64,000 nt of DNA from assembly GCA_951230915.1 (NCBI GenBank), contig OX579638.1:22648696-22712695 (forward strand), written 5' to 3'. Of the stretch, positions 47,185-60,704 are shown piece after piece (within the stretch, counting starts at the first letter, position 1; the number at the start of each line of letters is the position of its first letter). The notes below the pieces were generated by a model that searched no databases, had not been told where the DNA came from, and saw only the letters and a list, made by a program, of their open reading frames with translations. This DNA is from Antitrichia curtipendula. Taxonomy: Eukaryota > Streptophyta > Bryopsida > Hypnales > Leucodontaceae. A program made the translations under genes and the position numbers.

Positions 47185-48426
47185 ACTAATGATGATAAAT
47201 AGTGTTGGCAACACTAATTACACAGCACAACACTAAATGTCAACATAGACACTATTTGTCAGCTACTGGATATCAGGTTTTACAAGTTTACATTTAGTGT
47301 TACCTATTATTTCATCAAATTGCAATGGAAAAAAAATAAGCCTTAATATATAAATGCTTATCCAAATGAATATTTTATTAAATAGACAATGATAACTCTA
47401 AATGTCAACTAATTGAAGTTTATAATGGATAGGATAAGAGTGCAAGTAACACTATTTACAACATAACATTAACCCCTAAAGGTTTTTGACTATGTTTTCA
47501 CCAAAACCACTCCAGAACTGCCATTTCTAATACTAGTGCCAAATTTTAGAAAAAAAAAAATTTTGGAAACTTGTAGCCGTAGGATCTTGTAGTAAACTTG
47601 TTTAAGAAGATGTGGAAAAAATTTCAAAATTTTCCACCAAGTGGATTGCAAGATAATAGCGTTTGAATTGACAAAAATCCTTTTTTTGTCCCTGCGAAAA
47701 AACGGGCAGCTGCCCTCCACAAGGTCACATTTGTATGAAAAAATGTCCAAAATGATGGTTACTCTTTGGATTTATTCTTCAAAGAAAGTTGTCTACATGC
47801 TTGAAAAATTTCAGATCATTTGGAATTGTACAACATATAGGAAAAAAATAGTAAGTAGGAAGAAGTAGAAAATGATTCAAAGCACTAAATTGTCAAGAAT
47901 TTATTTATGAAATTGAAAAATGCCAATCCCAACAATTGTAATGTTGTAATAAACAATCTACACCCAATGTTTTTATTTTTTTTCAAAAATACTGAAAATC
48001 GAGTTAAATAAAGGACTTCAAAGTTTATTTTAAAGTAGAGGTTCCATAACTACCCTCAAACTAAGAATCCTCATAACTTTTGACTCATTGATCAGAATGG
48101 AATGATTCAAAGCCTCCCACCGACCTATAAATCTAAAAAACCAATTTCAAATTTTAGTTTTTTTTAAAAGTGATTTTTAAAGAAGTTTTTTTTGCTGCCC
48201 CGGCTGCCCGCCGAACAATGAAAATGACATATCATGCAATAACTTTTTAACCATGTAGTCAAAAGTTACGAAAATTGTTGGACCTTAAAGCTACTCCTCG
48301 AGCACATCTTATGTGAAAATTTCAAAGAAAAAAAACTAAAAATTCCGGTCATAGTAAGCTGCCCAAAATCGCTATGTTGTCAAAAAACGGTGTTTGGTCC
48401 TTTAGGGGTTAAATACCATCATTAGT
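47185..48426. mobile_element. outer inverted-repeat element carrying a nested element
   Basis: Copy A lacks everything between about 47175 and 48427. The extra DNA starts ACTAATGATGATAAATAGTG and ends with the inverted CATCATTAGT. Short repeats (AACACTATTT) lie inside. The piggyBac-like element sits near its right end. The target duplication could not be settled. Confidence 0.55.
47473..48408. mobile_element. piggyBac-like non-autonomous element, copy 2
   Basis: 936 bp between TTAA at 47469-47472 and 48409-48412, starting CCCCTAAAGG and ending CCTTTAGGGG. It is related to copy 1 at 2060-2976 by termini, length and internal stretches. No transposase frame. Confidence 0.65.
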
Positions 48427-48683
48427 ATACTATTATGAATATTACATGCCGCCATTAACAACAAGAGTTGTCAAACTTGGATGATTTTTGCATGAACTGC
48501 CATGTGTAAATGAAAATTGACTCTGTCCTCAACAAAAATCACAATCTGTCCTTGACACATGAGTACTAAGGTCACAAGTCCAGAAATCACCCACCTATGA
48601 GCTGAAACTGAATTCTGGGGAGGCGAAGCTTCTTGAAATAATTTTCAGTAAATTTCCCTTGAAAGACAAGTGGAATTGCCATC

Positions 48684-48685
48684 TA
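48684..48685. other. paralogous empty site of the MITE
   Basis: GCCATCTAACCCAAG here corresponds to the sequence split by the MITE at 44873-45285 in copy A. Confidence 0.85.
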
Positions 48686-48692
48686 ACCCAAG

Positions 48693-50868
48693 TCGTTTCA
48701 TATTTTTTGGAGCTCTGTGGAATTAGTTATAAAATTTTGAATTTGAAATGGCATAGGGCTCTAAAACCGCCCACCTCCTAAAATGTACATTGTTTATACA
48801 TTGCTTGAAGGCTATGAAAAAGCAAGTTGTACACATAGTGCACATTTGAGGATGTTTAGAGCATGTACAATTTCAAAGCATGTTGCTTTATATAGTACTT
48901 AGTTTTACCAAACAATACTATGGCATTCAAGGGTTTTAGTTTTTCACGAAAAAGGATTATGTTGAGGTTTTAATTTATAATAAATCTGACATAGGGGGAA
49001 AAAACTCAAAATTGGTCATTTTTGAAGACTTGATGGTGATGAGTTTTCACCAAAAAAAAATGAGCTTGAAACCATCTTCAATGTTCAAAAGTGTGAGTGC
49101 TATAGAGTCTTATTTATAAGAGTATGAAGGACATAAAATAATCTATTTTTAGATGTCTCTAATGCAAAATATGACCGCCTACTAGGGAATAGGCTACAAA
49201 ATTTTTAGCTCTAGATCATAAATTTTAGGTACTCAAAATTCTCCCAAACCACTCAAACTAAAAGTGAGACAAATTAGCAAAATTGACTTCTAAATATAAA
49301 ATAATTTATTTTTTTATCTTAAAATAAGTAAAATGATTAAAATAAAAACATTGTTTCCAATTTAAAAATTTTAAGTTCATTGAATTAATGCTTCAAAAGT
49401 CATAGTGAATCACAAGTTTGTCATGCTACATGTGATGTAATCAAGGACTGTTGTTTCTTACAAATACCCTTGTAATCTATAAGAACTCAAGAAAAAGTGT
49501 AGTAATGGTAGGAAAGGTTTGAGATAAAAAAACACCTAAAAAATTAGGGTGAGGTTTTTTACATCATATGTAGAGGTGAAAAAATTGGAGCTTTTGCATC
49601 TTGAATCTATAAGGATATGATAAACTCTAGCCTTGGACCTTATTCTTTCTTACTAATCTTCTAATAGGGAGAATTACAATAGCTTCAATGAAATTTCCTC
49701 CAACTTTTTTAGTGCGTTTGGTGAAGGGTTACTCTACTACTTATCCCTTGAACAAGGGACAAAAGTTTATCAAATTTGATTAAGGTTCTTGAGCAATTCA
49801 ACTAAAGTTTTCCACACATTCTTTTCACCAAGTTAAAAGATTATCCAATTCAGGAGGTCCTTGCTATGACTCCCTTTAAAGAGAGGTTGAGGCTAAAAAG
49901 AGAAGGATTCATAGAATTAGTGGGCATTAAGATTGGATGTTGTATATGGTTTTCAAAACTTTAATGTTTTGAATTTTAAACTACTTTTGAGGAGGTTCAA
50001 TATTCTTTAAAAAAGTTGTTTTTACAAAAACTTGCCCTAGAGGTCAAATTTGGAACATTCCATTAGATTTGAATTTGTTTTCTTTACCTCTTTTTATCAC
50101 CACTTATTGCCCAATCTACCTTTATCTTGTACAACTTAAAGATTCAGAGTTTTAAATTGTGAAAGCTTTAACTTTTATTTTTATTATGAAGGAAATGTGT
50201 CAAAATATGAATTTGAAAACCTTCTTTAGCATCTAATCTTTATGTCTTCTAACTTAAGATATTTCTCAAATCAATTAGTTCACAAAATTAGCATGCACAA
50301 CTCTAAAATTTTCACACTGGAAGCAAATGTAGAATATATATAGAGAGAGAGAGAGATTTAGAGACACCAAATTAGATTGCCAAAGGATTGAGAAATGCAA
50401 AATCAATTTATCAATAACAAAAAAAATCCCTTAGCACAAATTTTTACATTCATTTGCAAAGATGAAAAATTTGAATAGTTTGTCTTTTCATTGTTAAATA
50501 TGTTAAATAAAACCTTGCCTATAAATTGAAGTCAAAGAATTATGTATGAAGAAATATTTTAGGTAAAATAACATTGTATAAGGACCTTCCAATCTTCTTG
50601 TTTAGTAATATTATGGATTCTTGAGCCTTGGCTTCTTTGGATTTCTTTATTATAATTCCAAAGTGCATCATTTGGTTTGTAGAGAGTAATGGTGGAGTAG
50701 ATACACTACTAAAAGGTAAAATCTTGCAAAAATGATATGTACTATTTTATGACACACTTTTGCATTAGAAAAAGAATGGGGTCTCAAGAGAATCACTAAA
50801 TCTAGTCCAATTGTACAAAATTTTAAAAAAAAAATTTAATTTAAAAAATAAAAAAAATAAAAATAAAA

Positions 50869-50940
<72 letters not shown>

Positions 50941-53900
50941 TTTTATTTGCACTACCAATCCATATCTAGCGGCACCTTTGAAGCCCCATTTTTTTTTCTA
51001 ATAATACTATAGTTGTTTTCAAGCACAATTCTGAAGGTAATGAAATAAAGTAGTTGAAACTTTAAACTTGCATGAAAAGCAAACATGACAATAATCAATT
51101 CAAATTTTTTTTTAATAAGATATCTTAAAGCCAACTTATTTATAAAAATATTGGTTAGTGAAGCTTGATCTAATAGTTCACACGTGTTTACGAATTATAA
51201 CTTTAACAAACTTATTGTTTCAAGAACTTTTACATTGTAATTTTATGATTAGAGAATTACTCTATACTTATTCTTTCCAAAGTACAATCTTCTTGAAGGT
51301 CTACACATTTGTCATATTTTTTAACTTGAAAAAAGAAGATTTATATTTCCTTTACAATCCAAAATATGAAGTTTTAGTTATAGTATTTTTTATATTCTTA
51401 TTTCATTTATTTATTCAAGATATTTATGAAGGATCATTTTTTGAATCTAAAAGGATTCTTTTGCAATTAAATAAACTTGTACACCTAAAACTATAGAATA
51501 TTTACTAAGAATTTTTTTGAAATTCTACAGAATACAAATTTGCATAGAACCAACACAAAGATATTTAAATTTTTATATGGATAGAAAATCAATTTTTAGT
51601 CTATTTGAGACATGATTGCGCTCATTTGTTGTTCAAATTTTGAATGTCTAGTCCTTATGGATTGAAAGGATTCTATAAAAAAAAAAACTAGTGTTGGTGT
51701 AAACGCAATAAATTGTTACAATGTTTCTTGTAATCATCAACCTATACTATTTATTCATATCACCTATAGTCAGAGTTCATAGTCAGAGTGTTATCCAAGC
51801 ACAACCTTAAGAACAGTGATCCAATGTTGCTGACATTTAACCTTAAGGTGAATATGGTCATATAAAATTTATATAAAAATATCAGTATTTTCTAAAATTA
51901 ATTTAGCAAAAAATATTGGTTTTCAAGATACATCACCCTAAAGGATTTTAGAGGATTAGAATACTATTGAATACCTATTAGAACAAAGGATTTTGAAGCT
52001 AAAATTTAGGGGGTTGATAAGCTAATATATTAGCTATAAGAGTCTCAAAAAATATATAAATAGTTAATTTTATATTATATAAATGTCTACAAAGTAAGAT
52101 TTATTCTACATCATTTTTACAGTGTTTGAAAAAACTTAATGAAATCAAAATACTAAATATTAAAGAGACACTAAAAGTAGAGTTTCTCCAAAAATTGAAA
52201 TTTAATGATAAAAATTTCAAATTTTTAAGAAAAAAAATACTTCAATGTTTGAAAATAATTTAAATAGTATAATTTTTTTTTTAAATTGGCAATTTCTTTC
52301 AACTTGAAGTTGTCTTGATCAACTCAAAAAAAATTAATTGATAGTTCATGTGATGGTACAAAAGAAATGCATTTGGAGCCCAATCATGTGTAAAGAAAAG
52401 ATTTTTGTATTCTTTAGAGAAGCTCATTGTCAATGTATGTAGTTTTAATCAATGTCTTCTAATCTTAATTTCAAACTCTAAATTTTCATTTTAGAACTAA
52501 ACTTGACATTTAAAATCCATAGATACAATTTAAAAAATGATAAAGCATTTTTGGAATATATAAAGCAAGTATGTAAGGTCTTAAAGAATTCTACATATAT
52601 TTTTTATGTAGGAAATTCATCATACTTGATATAAGAATCCCTACTACATTTATCCTTGATTAATTGCTTGAAGAAATAAACTAGGTAAAAAAGAGTATGT
52701 AACTCTACTATCAATCTTTTAAAATCTATACTTGTTAATCCCTTTTATAAAGTCTTTTTTTATATTGCTAACATAAGCTTCCAAAATCTATCGGAGGTAC
52801 ACTACAAAAATTACATAAAAATACTTCTCCTAGAATTTGGAGACAAAAAATAGGTCAAATTGTGTTTTTGTGTTTACCTTTATAGAGCTAAAATTTTGAT
52901 TAAGTATAAAATAGAAGCTTGGCACTTATCTAAAAAGCCATTTATTTATTTTTCAACAAACATTCATATATATATACTACTATCCTTCAACTATGTCGAA
53001 AATAATTGCTTAACCTCAGCTATAATGTGAGAGGTGAGAAAGACATTTGTAGTGTAGAACTAAAGGACTCAATCTAGTGAATGGATTTTTGCAACACCTC
53101 TTGGTTTATGCCAAAAAAAAATGTAGTATATGCCATACTATGAACTTAAGGAAAAATAACTAGGGCTCAGCCTCTCTCCATGCTACGAGTGACAATCAAA
53201 TAAAGGTTTCGGGACTATTTTAGGATCTGGAGACTTTGGCAATGTAACTTTGAACATAAAGATTTGAGCTTTGAAAGAATGGTTGTTAGAATGGGCTTTG
53301 GAGAATGTCATGAGCCTCTTTTTGCCAAATGTTTCTACCCATGCACATGGAATGGGATGTAAAATGCAATGTCTGTGGAGTATGATATCATAAAGAATTC
53401 ATGATACAAATATCCATCAAGTTGTTGCATGATGTCAATATTCCTATTTGAAAGGCTATCTTGATGCATACAACAAATATTTAGGTTTGGTCTCCACGTC
53501 AAGAAGCAACCATGTTGTGCACATCATTAAGGAGTCATAGATGGTACAAGTTAGGGCATGTGGGCATTGCCAAGTTCAACGTTGGGAAAGATCTAGTGGG
53601 TGCTATGGAGTTACAGTCATTGAAATTGACAATGTACTACCAAATCTCCAATTTTTTTTGTCTACATCAATAAGTTTATAGTAACCACAAAAAGAATAAA
53701 AAAGTTTCATTGTGGAATTTTGGAGTTTGGTCAAGGATTAATGAGAAAAAATATCAACTTCAGTTACTGAGCATAAATAGCAGTTTATGTTTAGACTCAA
53801 ACACTTAACTGTGGTTAAGGCCAAAGATAATGACCTCTTTGAGAGAGAGTGATAATTTCCTTGCTATTGTAGAGTTTTTATTTGATTATAAAATGGTAGG

Positions 53901-56900
53901 GATTTTGTGTGATCGTTTTATGATGACCTTTTAGTTGGAATTGGTTTTGAGCTTGACTTATATAGAATCTAGTTTGTTGAGCACTACAATGTCAAAGAGC
54001 CTATTTTATGCTTTATACAAATTTAGCTACACTCTAATGATTTTATACATTCAAAAATTTATGTATTATTTTAGGATAATCACTAATTGTTGTGTTTAGT
54101 AGATAAGACTTTACTTCATGCCATTCTAGCAATTATTACAAAAGTCATAAGATTATTTCAAATTCCATCTCAATGACAACATTTGAGTACACTTTCATTA
54201 AAAGATTTACTAATTTTTCTATTTTATTTGATAGATTGATGTTGGTTCAATAACCTTGAAAATAAAATACAATATTTAAAAAAATATTGAAGACATTTAA
54301 AGACATTTAGAATTTCAAAATGGACCATTTTCCAATTGAACGGAGATCCTACTTAACAAATTGCATTTTAAGAAAAAAAAATAATGATTATTTTCTAATA
54401 CAATCAAGAAACACTTTGAAGATTTAAATATATACAAGAAGGAAATTTATCATTTTTGTAGATTATTTTTGTCTTCTTAAGTAATCTCTCAAATTTCAAT
54501 TTTTTGGCTCCAAATTTGCCTTGGAACTAAATTAATACTAAATTAAAAAAATTAAAAAATAGGATATTCATATAGGGTTCAATTAAATAATTAAAAAACT
54601 AAAAATATACAAAAGAAGATATATATGGTGTAGAATGGTCTCGTGTATTTGAGGTCATTTGGAAGTCTACTAAATACTAAATTTATAGCCAAAATTCACA
54701 CCTGGTAGGACTTAGGGACAAGAAATAGGAATTTTTTCTTACGATTATTTATAAGATTTCAGAATTGAAATTTTTTTGGTTTGTTTAATTGGTTGTATAT
54801 GTTGCAGACATACATCCAACAATACATTTGAATAATCTCTTGAACCTTTGTATTACATATGGTAGTTAGTGAAAATCGAACTTTGTAAAGAAGGCTAGCC
54901 AAATAATTATCTACCTTGTATTTTAGATGAATTTTGCATTAATTTGTATACATAGTCTACTTGGAACCTCATCAAGTAACTCCTTAAAACTATGTCTTAG
55001 GTTCTTGAAGCATCTTCAATACTTCTAGGCTTTTTTAGTGCCTTCTAGAAGTTTATAGGTTTTCTTTGAAGAAATTATAAGCCTTCATGGTTGTATGTAG
55101 AAGGCAGAATGTTAAAAACTTCAATCTTGCCTATATAAGTTTTAAACATTGTTCTTAAGTTTATACTATGCTATTCAATTTGTGAAAATGGTTTGTACAA
55201 CCTTTAAACTTTTCTAACCATATAGTTATCTTTTGTTGTTGTTGTGAACTAACAATACTCACCATGCTCAAATTTTATAGTAAAAAAAATCTTTGGTCTT
55301 AATATAAAAAGAGTTTAATTATTGTGGTATCTTTGATAGTGCATGGTTTCTAAAAATTTATAAGTTTGTTTCTTCTTGACTCAATTTTTGAAAACCAATT
55401 TTATTTAAGCAAAGAAAAAAAGATTTAAGATAGTTATTGTATAACACTAATTGATTTAACATTTTTAGTATGTAGATATTTGAATGGTTGCATGAAAAAC
55501 TTGACAATTTTGTTATGTTTTGTTTTAGGATTTGTTACTTTTCTAGTATATTTTAAAACAAGAAAACCAAAATAAGTTTTTGAGTTCAAAAACTTATCAA
55601 TATGTAGATCTTTAAAAGATTGTACCCATGGAAGAGCAAGAAAAAAATTAAAACATCTAACTAAGAGAACAAAAGTGCAAAATCTAAACAAAATAGAATT
55701 ATATTTATCTCTTAAGGTTTCAAATATCAAAACCAAAATATGTAAAAATAAAAAAATAATTTTGAAAAAACTAGATATATGAAACAACTCTATAAAAAGG
55801 TTCATTCAACAAAATAAACACCAAAATAATTTAAATTTCATATTTTAACTTCTTTACATCAAAGAATATAATTGATTGATTTCAAAAATTTCTTTATACA
55901 TTAGCATTTGTACATTAAATAGTTTTAAATTTTTTTTTAGAATAGAAATTAAATGATATTTAAAATCAGTGTTATATTCTTTAAAATAGTTATTTTCTAT
56001 TCATTTAATTGCACAAAATAATAAATAAATTGAAATATGTTAAAAAAGCCATATCAAACTTAGTGGTGAATTTTAAATACACTATCCAACTCAATTTCTA
56101 ATAATCCAAATGTTCTTCATTAAATAAACCTCAAACATACTATGTGACAAAAATAGTACAAGACTTTCTTGCAATCATTATTGATACAAGTAATGAGTGT
56201 CATAGTGTAATAAATTTAAACAAAGTTGATTTAGTCTCTCTGGGGGTGCACTTAGTTCTACTACAACAAACCACATACGAACAAGTGGTTTCTAATGAAC
56301 TATAATTTCAACCTAAAATTTTGAGCATTGTTTAATAATGACTATAGGTTTCTATTGCCAAAATTTTCAATTCAAATAAAATATAAAATGATTTCTAGAG
56401 GAGGTTGAAAATGAACTAAAATGACATGTTTTTCAGCTCAAATAATTATAGAGAACACATTTAGATGACCATTAAATCAATATTCAACTCAAATGAGCTT
56501 TCAATAGAGAATTGTTTTTAGGATTTTTTTGTTCATATTTTAGACAATTTTTTCTTATATAATATAGGGGTGTGAAAGTTATTTTTTAGTTCTATAGTGA
56601 CATAGTGTATCTTTTTACTTCAAAAATTTGTAACTAATTATTATTAACAAATAAAAATATCAATAATTCAAAACATAAACTTTCAAAGTAGGAAAATTTA
56701 GTCATATATTTTTATTTTTTTCAAAATTTAAAATTCAAAAAGTATATAGGGGGTCCAAAGTTTTGTTCGCACGTATATGGTTTCTAATGGATACTCTAAG
56801 TGAACTCCCGAAGTTTAGTCTTTGATTATAGTATTGAATAGTAATTATTAGCTCACTTAGCTATTGATTTTTGAGTACATGATACTCATCTATGACAAAG

Positions 56901-57920
56901 AGCCTATCTCTATAACAAACTTTTAGGATAGCCTCACTACCCATGCCTTTGAAGCATGACTAATCAAACTATGACCAACAAACTCTTTATTCATAATGAT
57001 CATTGGCCTAGTGATATATGTAATAGTCTTATTGTATTGCCAATAAAATAATATGACTACAACATAAGTTAAGATGGTGATTTTGATTTAAAATATTGCG
57101 TGAAATTTTTTTATATTAGGAGAAATAAGAATGACCAAAGACAATAAATCAATATATATGGGAACTAATATGAATATGTTCCTGTGCCAATCACTAGAAG
57201 ATTCAAGTTTTTTCTACCTTTGAGTCTCTGACGAAAGACAAGCAAGACCTCTATGTAAAATGCCAAAATGCTCTACAAATTGAAAATAAAAAAGTCAAGG
57301 CTAGAGTTAGATTTCATCTAGTCTTGGCAACTCTAGCTCTTGAAAATTTTCCTCTAAAGTATAAAGGAAAAACTTAAGAACTTGTTATTTTCAACATTGA
57401 TAAAATTTTAAAAAATTGCAATTCATGTATAGAATCAATGACCCTACATTACATCATGTAGACATCCAAAAATTAAAAAAACCAACACCAACAACCAAAA
57501 AAATAGTAATACTTATTTATGTAGAGCAACAAGAATGAAGAGTATGTCAAGACTAAATAATTTTTATTTGCTACACTAGCTACAAAATAGTATGTAGATA
57601 TTTACATTCATCCACCAAGGTGAAAAATTTGGAGTTTAGATCCACATACTAAAGGATCAAGTGAATGGCCAAAGAGGATTTGCCCCCTTATTGTCCCATC
57701 AAAGGATAATTGTAAAAATGTCTCCCTATTTTGAGCCACATAAATTTTGTACTTCTTCACCTCTCATCACTATTCTAGAGCCTTTGATTGCGAGTATGAA
57801 TTCAAAATTTGCAAATTTGATCATATGCGGTCAATAAAAAATTTCAGTGTTTTTTCCAAAGATAAAACATGCAACAATATGGGGTCAAAAGTCAAAACAC
57901 CTTGGCTCAGAATCTCAAAT
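48693..57920. other. AT-rich DNA without supported genes
   Basis: About 9 kb of very AT-rich sequence, probably old transposon debris. Notable contents: an (AT)n microsatellite at 50873-50935 and a short GA run near 50343-50355. A possible copia remnant lies near 53530. Open frames such as 51158-51496 and 55434-55805 are Phe/Leu/Ile/Lys-rich, as expected from base composition alone. Confidence 0.5.
53530..53630 (+). pseudogene. possible Ty1/copia GAG-pre-integrase remnant
   Basis: One frame reads RWYKLGHVGIAKFN, VGKDLVGAMELQS, resembling the copia motif WHxRLGHxxxxKL...DLVxGMxL. Stops lie on both sides and no other copia domain could be read with confidence. Confidence 0.3.
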
Positions 57921-57927
57921 GAGCTCA

Positions 57928-58500
57928 CATAACATTGTTAACCAACGTTGGGGGGACCTTTTTGCTCCCTGTAACGCCATTTATAAACTAAACCAATAAA
58001 TAGGATAAAGATCCTAAACTTTTTCGTTAAGTTATTGCAGCCACGTTCCATAGCAAGCATTTTTAGGCAACCTGGAGTTGCCAAGTAGTGCTTGCGCTCT
58101 ATTCCCTTTGCCTCAGCCACTAATATGCTGTTGAATCACCATCCCGATAGCCAATCATGTCATTCATATTATAACTATACATTTTGCTAGGCATCTAAGG
58201 AGGGATTATTCCGCCTCTAAGGGGGAAGGAATCGGTCGAGTCTATAGTAGTGCAACAAACCTCTTGTGAAGGTCCAGCCAAGAGTGAATGTAAAAAGAAA
58301 GACCCCCTATTTTCTGTTGTATTCATTTATTGTTAACACCTCACACAACTAATTTGGGGCCTTCGATTGCAAATATGAACTCAAAATTTGCGCAAGAGGT
58401 TCCTGCAATTTCCCCAGCGGTAAAACAAGAGGCTCCTCAAGAGGCTCGTTGCACTACTATAGACTCGACCAAAGGAACCCTCCCAGTTAACAATGTTATG
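57928..58500. mobile_element. nested-palindrome foldback element
   Basis: Outer inverted repeats CATAACATTGTTAAC (57928-57942) and GTTAACAATGTTATG (58486-58500) are perfect over 15 bp. Inner inverted repeats (58234-58256 and 58448-58470) are perfect over 23 bp (centre CGAGTCTATAGTAGTGC). No coding capacity. The target duplication was not determined. Confidence 0.65.
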
Positions 58501-60704
58501 GCATTCAGTTGCCTGTAGCAGTCAGTGTGAACTAGCCCCAAAATAGACACAAAAAGTGTCACAAAAAGGAGACTTGATTTTCAAAACGTCACCCAGAAAG
58601 TGTCATGAATGCAATCTCTCAAACCTGCGGCACATTATTTTCCCCAACTTTGCTGCGTCTGTACAGTACAGTACAGTAGGTCTGTAGCATGCTTCAGTTG
58701 CGGACCAACGTCCCGATGGTAGTTCCACTGGTTTGAGCCTGTCAGTCTTCGTCCCTCAAGATTTACTGTTCGCCCGTGGTGTGAAGACTTGTGGTAATTT
58801 CTGTTGCAAAAACAAACAAACCCACCCGGCTAAACGTCCCCTTCCGCAACTTGAGAAGACACGAATCTATTTCCCAGATCCCAGCCCTAAACATCGACGC
58901 TAGATATTCTCAAACACACCAGTGAATCACCTCCACTAAGTTACCGAATACTCGGACGTTATTTCCAGCCCCAACAAGTGTGCTTAAATTACTAATACAA
59001 CAAAACTAAAATATCAAGGAACAGCGTCGAAGCGCGCTGAGTGAGGAGCTAGGCAACGTGCAAGCAACTGAACTTCCTCGCACCCCCAAATGCGCCACTC
59101 CACCACCACCACTGGCGGTGCACAACTGCGCATCTCCAAAATCAAGATGTACCAGTGTGGAAGAAACGATCAGTTCGGAGCCTAATAATTTTTGCACAAG
59201 GCATGCAAAACCTAAATAACTTTTGCCGCTTCGGAACCTCCTTTCACTTGCCAACAAGAAAATATGACCAGGCTAATAGTCGTAACTAGACGCAGTAGCA
59301 AAAAGTGGCGGTTTGGGGGTGCCCACCCAACCTATTGAGCCAGTTGGAATAATCAAATATATTTCTCATGGAATAAATCAATATAATATCATGGAATAAT
59401 CAAATATAATGTCATACAAGTGGAAAGACTGAATGTATCCCCTACAGGACTGTTCTCTCTCTGACTGGCTAGGTGGGGAGGGAGTCTCTCACTATAATCC
59501 CCAGAAGTACGCACTGCTATGCAGATACCTTTGCACGAAGTCACGAACCCTAAATTTACCTGCATGCATGGCAAAAATACACCTACCAAAATATATATAA
59601 ACTTTCGCGTCCGTCATCGTCGGGTGCGGCAAAGAAAGAATACTGGCAAAATACTGGCTGGGGCCCTCAATCCCAAATACACTCGCATCCGCATCTGCAG
59701 GCCCAAAGAACGCTACTGTAGTCGATCTAGAGTCAGTGGCTGCAGGTCCAAGTTTGGTTTTGTTGCAACTGAATCGGTATGAGGGATGGAGTTTGAACTT
59801 TTGATGATCACCGAGTCTGGAAAGTGTTATTAACTGAGCACTGGTGGCTGATGATCTGCTTGAGATCCTGGCATTGCGACAAGAATATATCCAACAGGGA
59901 ACTCGTCTGGACATTGACCAATTAAATCTATGCATCGGCATCTTGGATGCGAGCTTCATTGCTCTGGTGAGTGTCAAAAACTTTGAGGCTTTGACTTGGA
60001 AATTAGGGCCAGGTCGTGAACTTGTCCACAGACTTGGATTTAGAATAGATTAGGCAGGCATTGTTGGTACGGTGCCATCTCGGAAGTCTTATGAGACGCT
60101 TCGGTTGGTCTAGCGTAGTTTCGGATTCACGTCGTACGCAACTGGATCCCGATCGTAGAAGAAGAGCTCTGTTGTTGCTATTGCTCTCAAGGGTTTACTA
60201 GGTTTAGGAATCCAGTGAGGATAGTCTAGGAGTTGGGACTATCTAGACATTGCAAAACTTGTACGGGTTAGAGATTTTCAGAGAGTGCATTTTTTAGTCT
60301 GGTACGAAAGCTCTGCGATGTTGTCCTGAAATCGGATTGATAAGCCTGGTCAATGTGTGTTAGATTCAGTTGGCAGACATGCTCAGTTTGCAATAAACTC
60401 GAAAGGAAATGTTAGTTTGACGATGCGATAATGGCGTGCTCTGATTTGTGGAGACGTACTCTGTTATGTAGAGACGGCTCTCATTAGTCCTTCGTCTGAC
60501 ATTGATTGTTGTGATCGTGTAACAGCCAATTGCTTTGCCAATGGATTGACGGCGACTGGATGGAATGTTGAGACCCTTACTAGTGGTTGCCAAAATTGTT
60601 TAATGAAGAGCTAGCCTGGCTGCAGAGTGTATCTCTACACTAAATAGTCGATCTGATCGATCGCCCACATGACTCGCAAGTAGTAATACGTGCAACGTCA
60701 AGCA
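58501..60704. other. upstream region of the phytocyanin-receptor kinase gene
   Basis: GC content is higher than in the 49-57 kb stretch. It includes a CAGTA/TACAG run near 58663-58680 and CCACCACCACC near 59101. Apart from the candidate exon at 59839-59966, no coding region is supported. Confidence 0.4.
59839..59966 (+). other. candidate internal exon or gene fragment
   Basis: Between an AG and a strong donor (CTG|GTGAGT at 59967) lies an open, protein-like stretch: ADDLLEILALRQEYIQQGTR then LDIDQLNLCIGILDASFIAL. Composition suggests an amphipathic helical protein. It has no ATG in frame and no partner exon was found, so it may be a captured or decayed fragment. The family is not recognised. 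Confidence 0.3.

Larger units (their letters stand above)
45297..48692. repeat. 1.9-kb tandem repeat unit, copy B (with internal duplication and nested insertions)
   Basis: Matches copy A from CCGGTCTTCAAAGAAGGCCA to GGAATTGCCATCTAACCCAA. It is lengthened by a 409-bp tandem duplication (45721-46129 and 46130-46538) and by the nested insertion at 47185-48426. Confidence 0.8.

Noticed and set aside
51158..51496. 112-codon Phe/Leu-rich frame resembling a membrane protein
   Set aside because: The composition is what T-rich DNA gives by chance; no signal, homology or GC shift supports it. The same holds for 55434-55805.
59492..59977. 161-codon minus-strand frame
   Set aside because: No recognisable motif, and it overlaps the better-supported exon-like stretch on the other strand.
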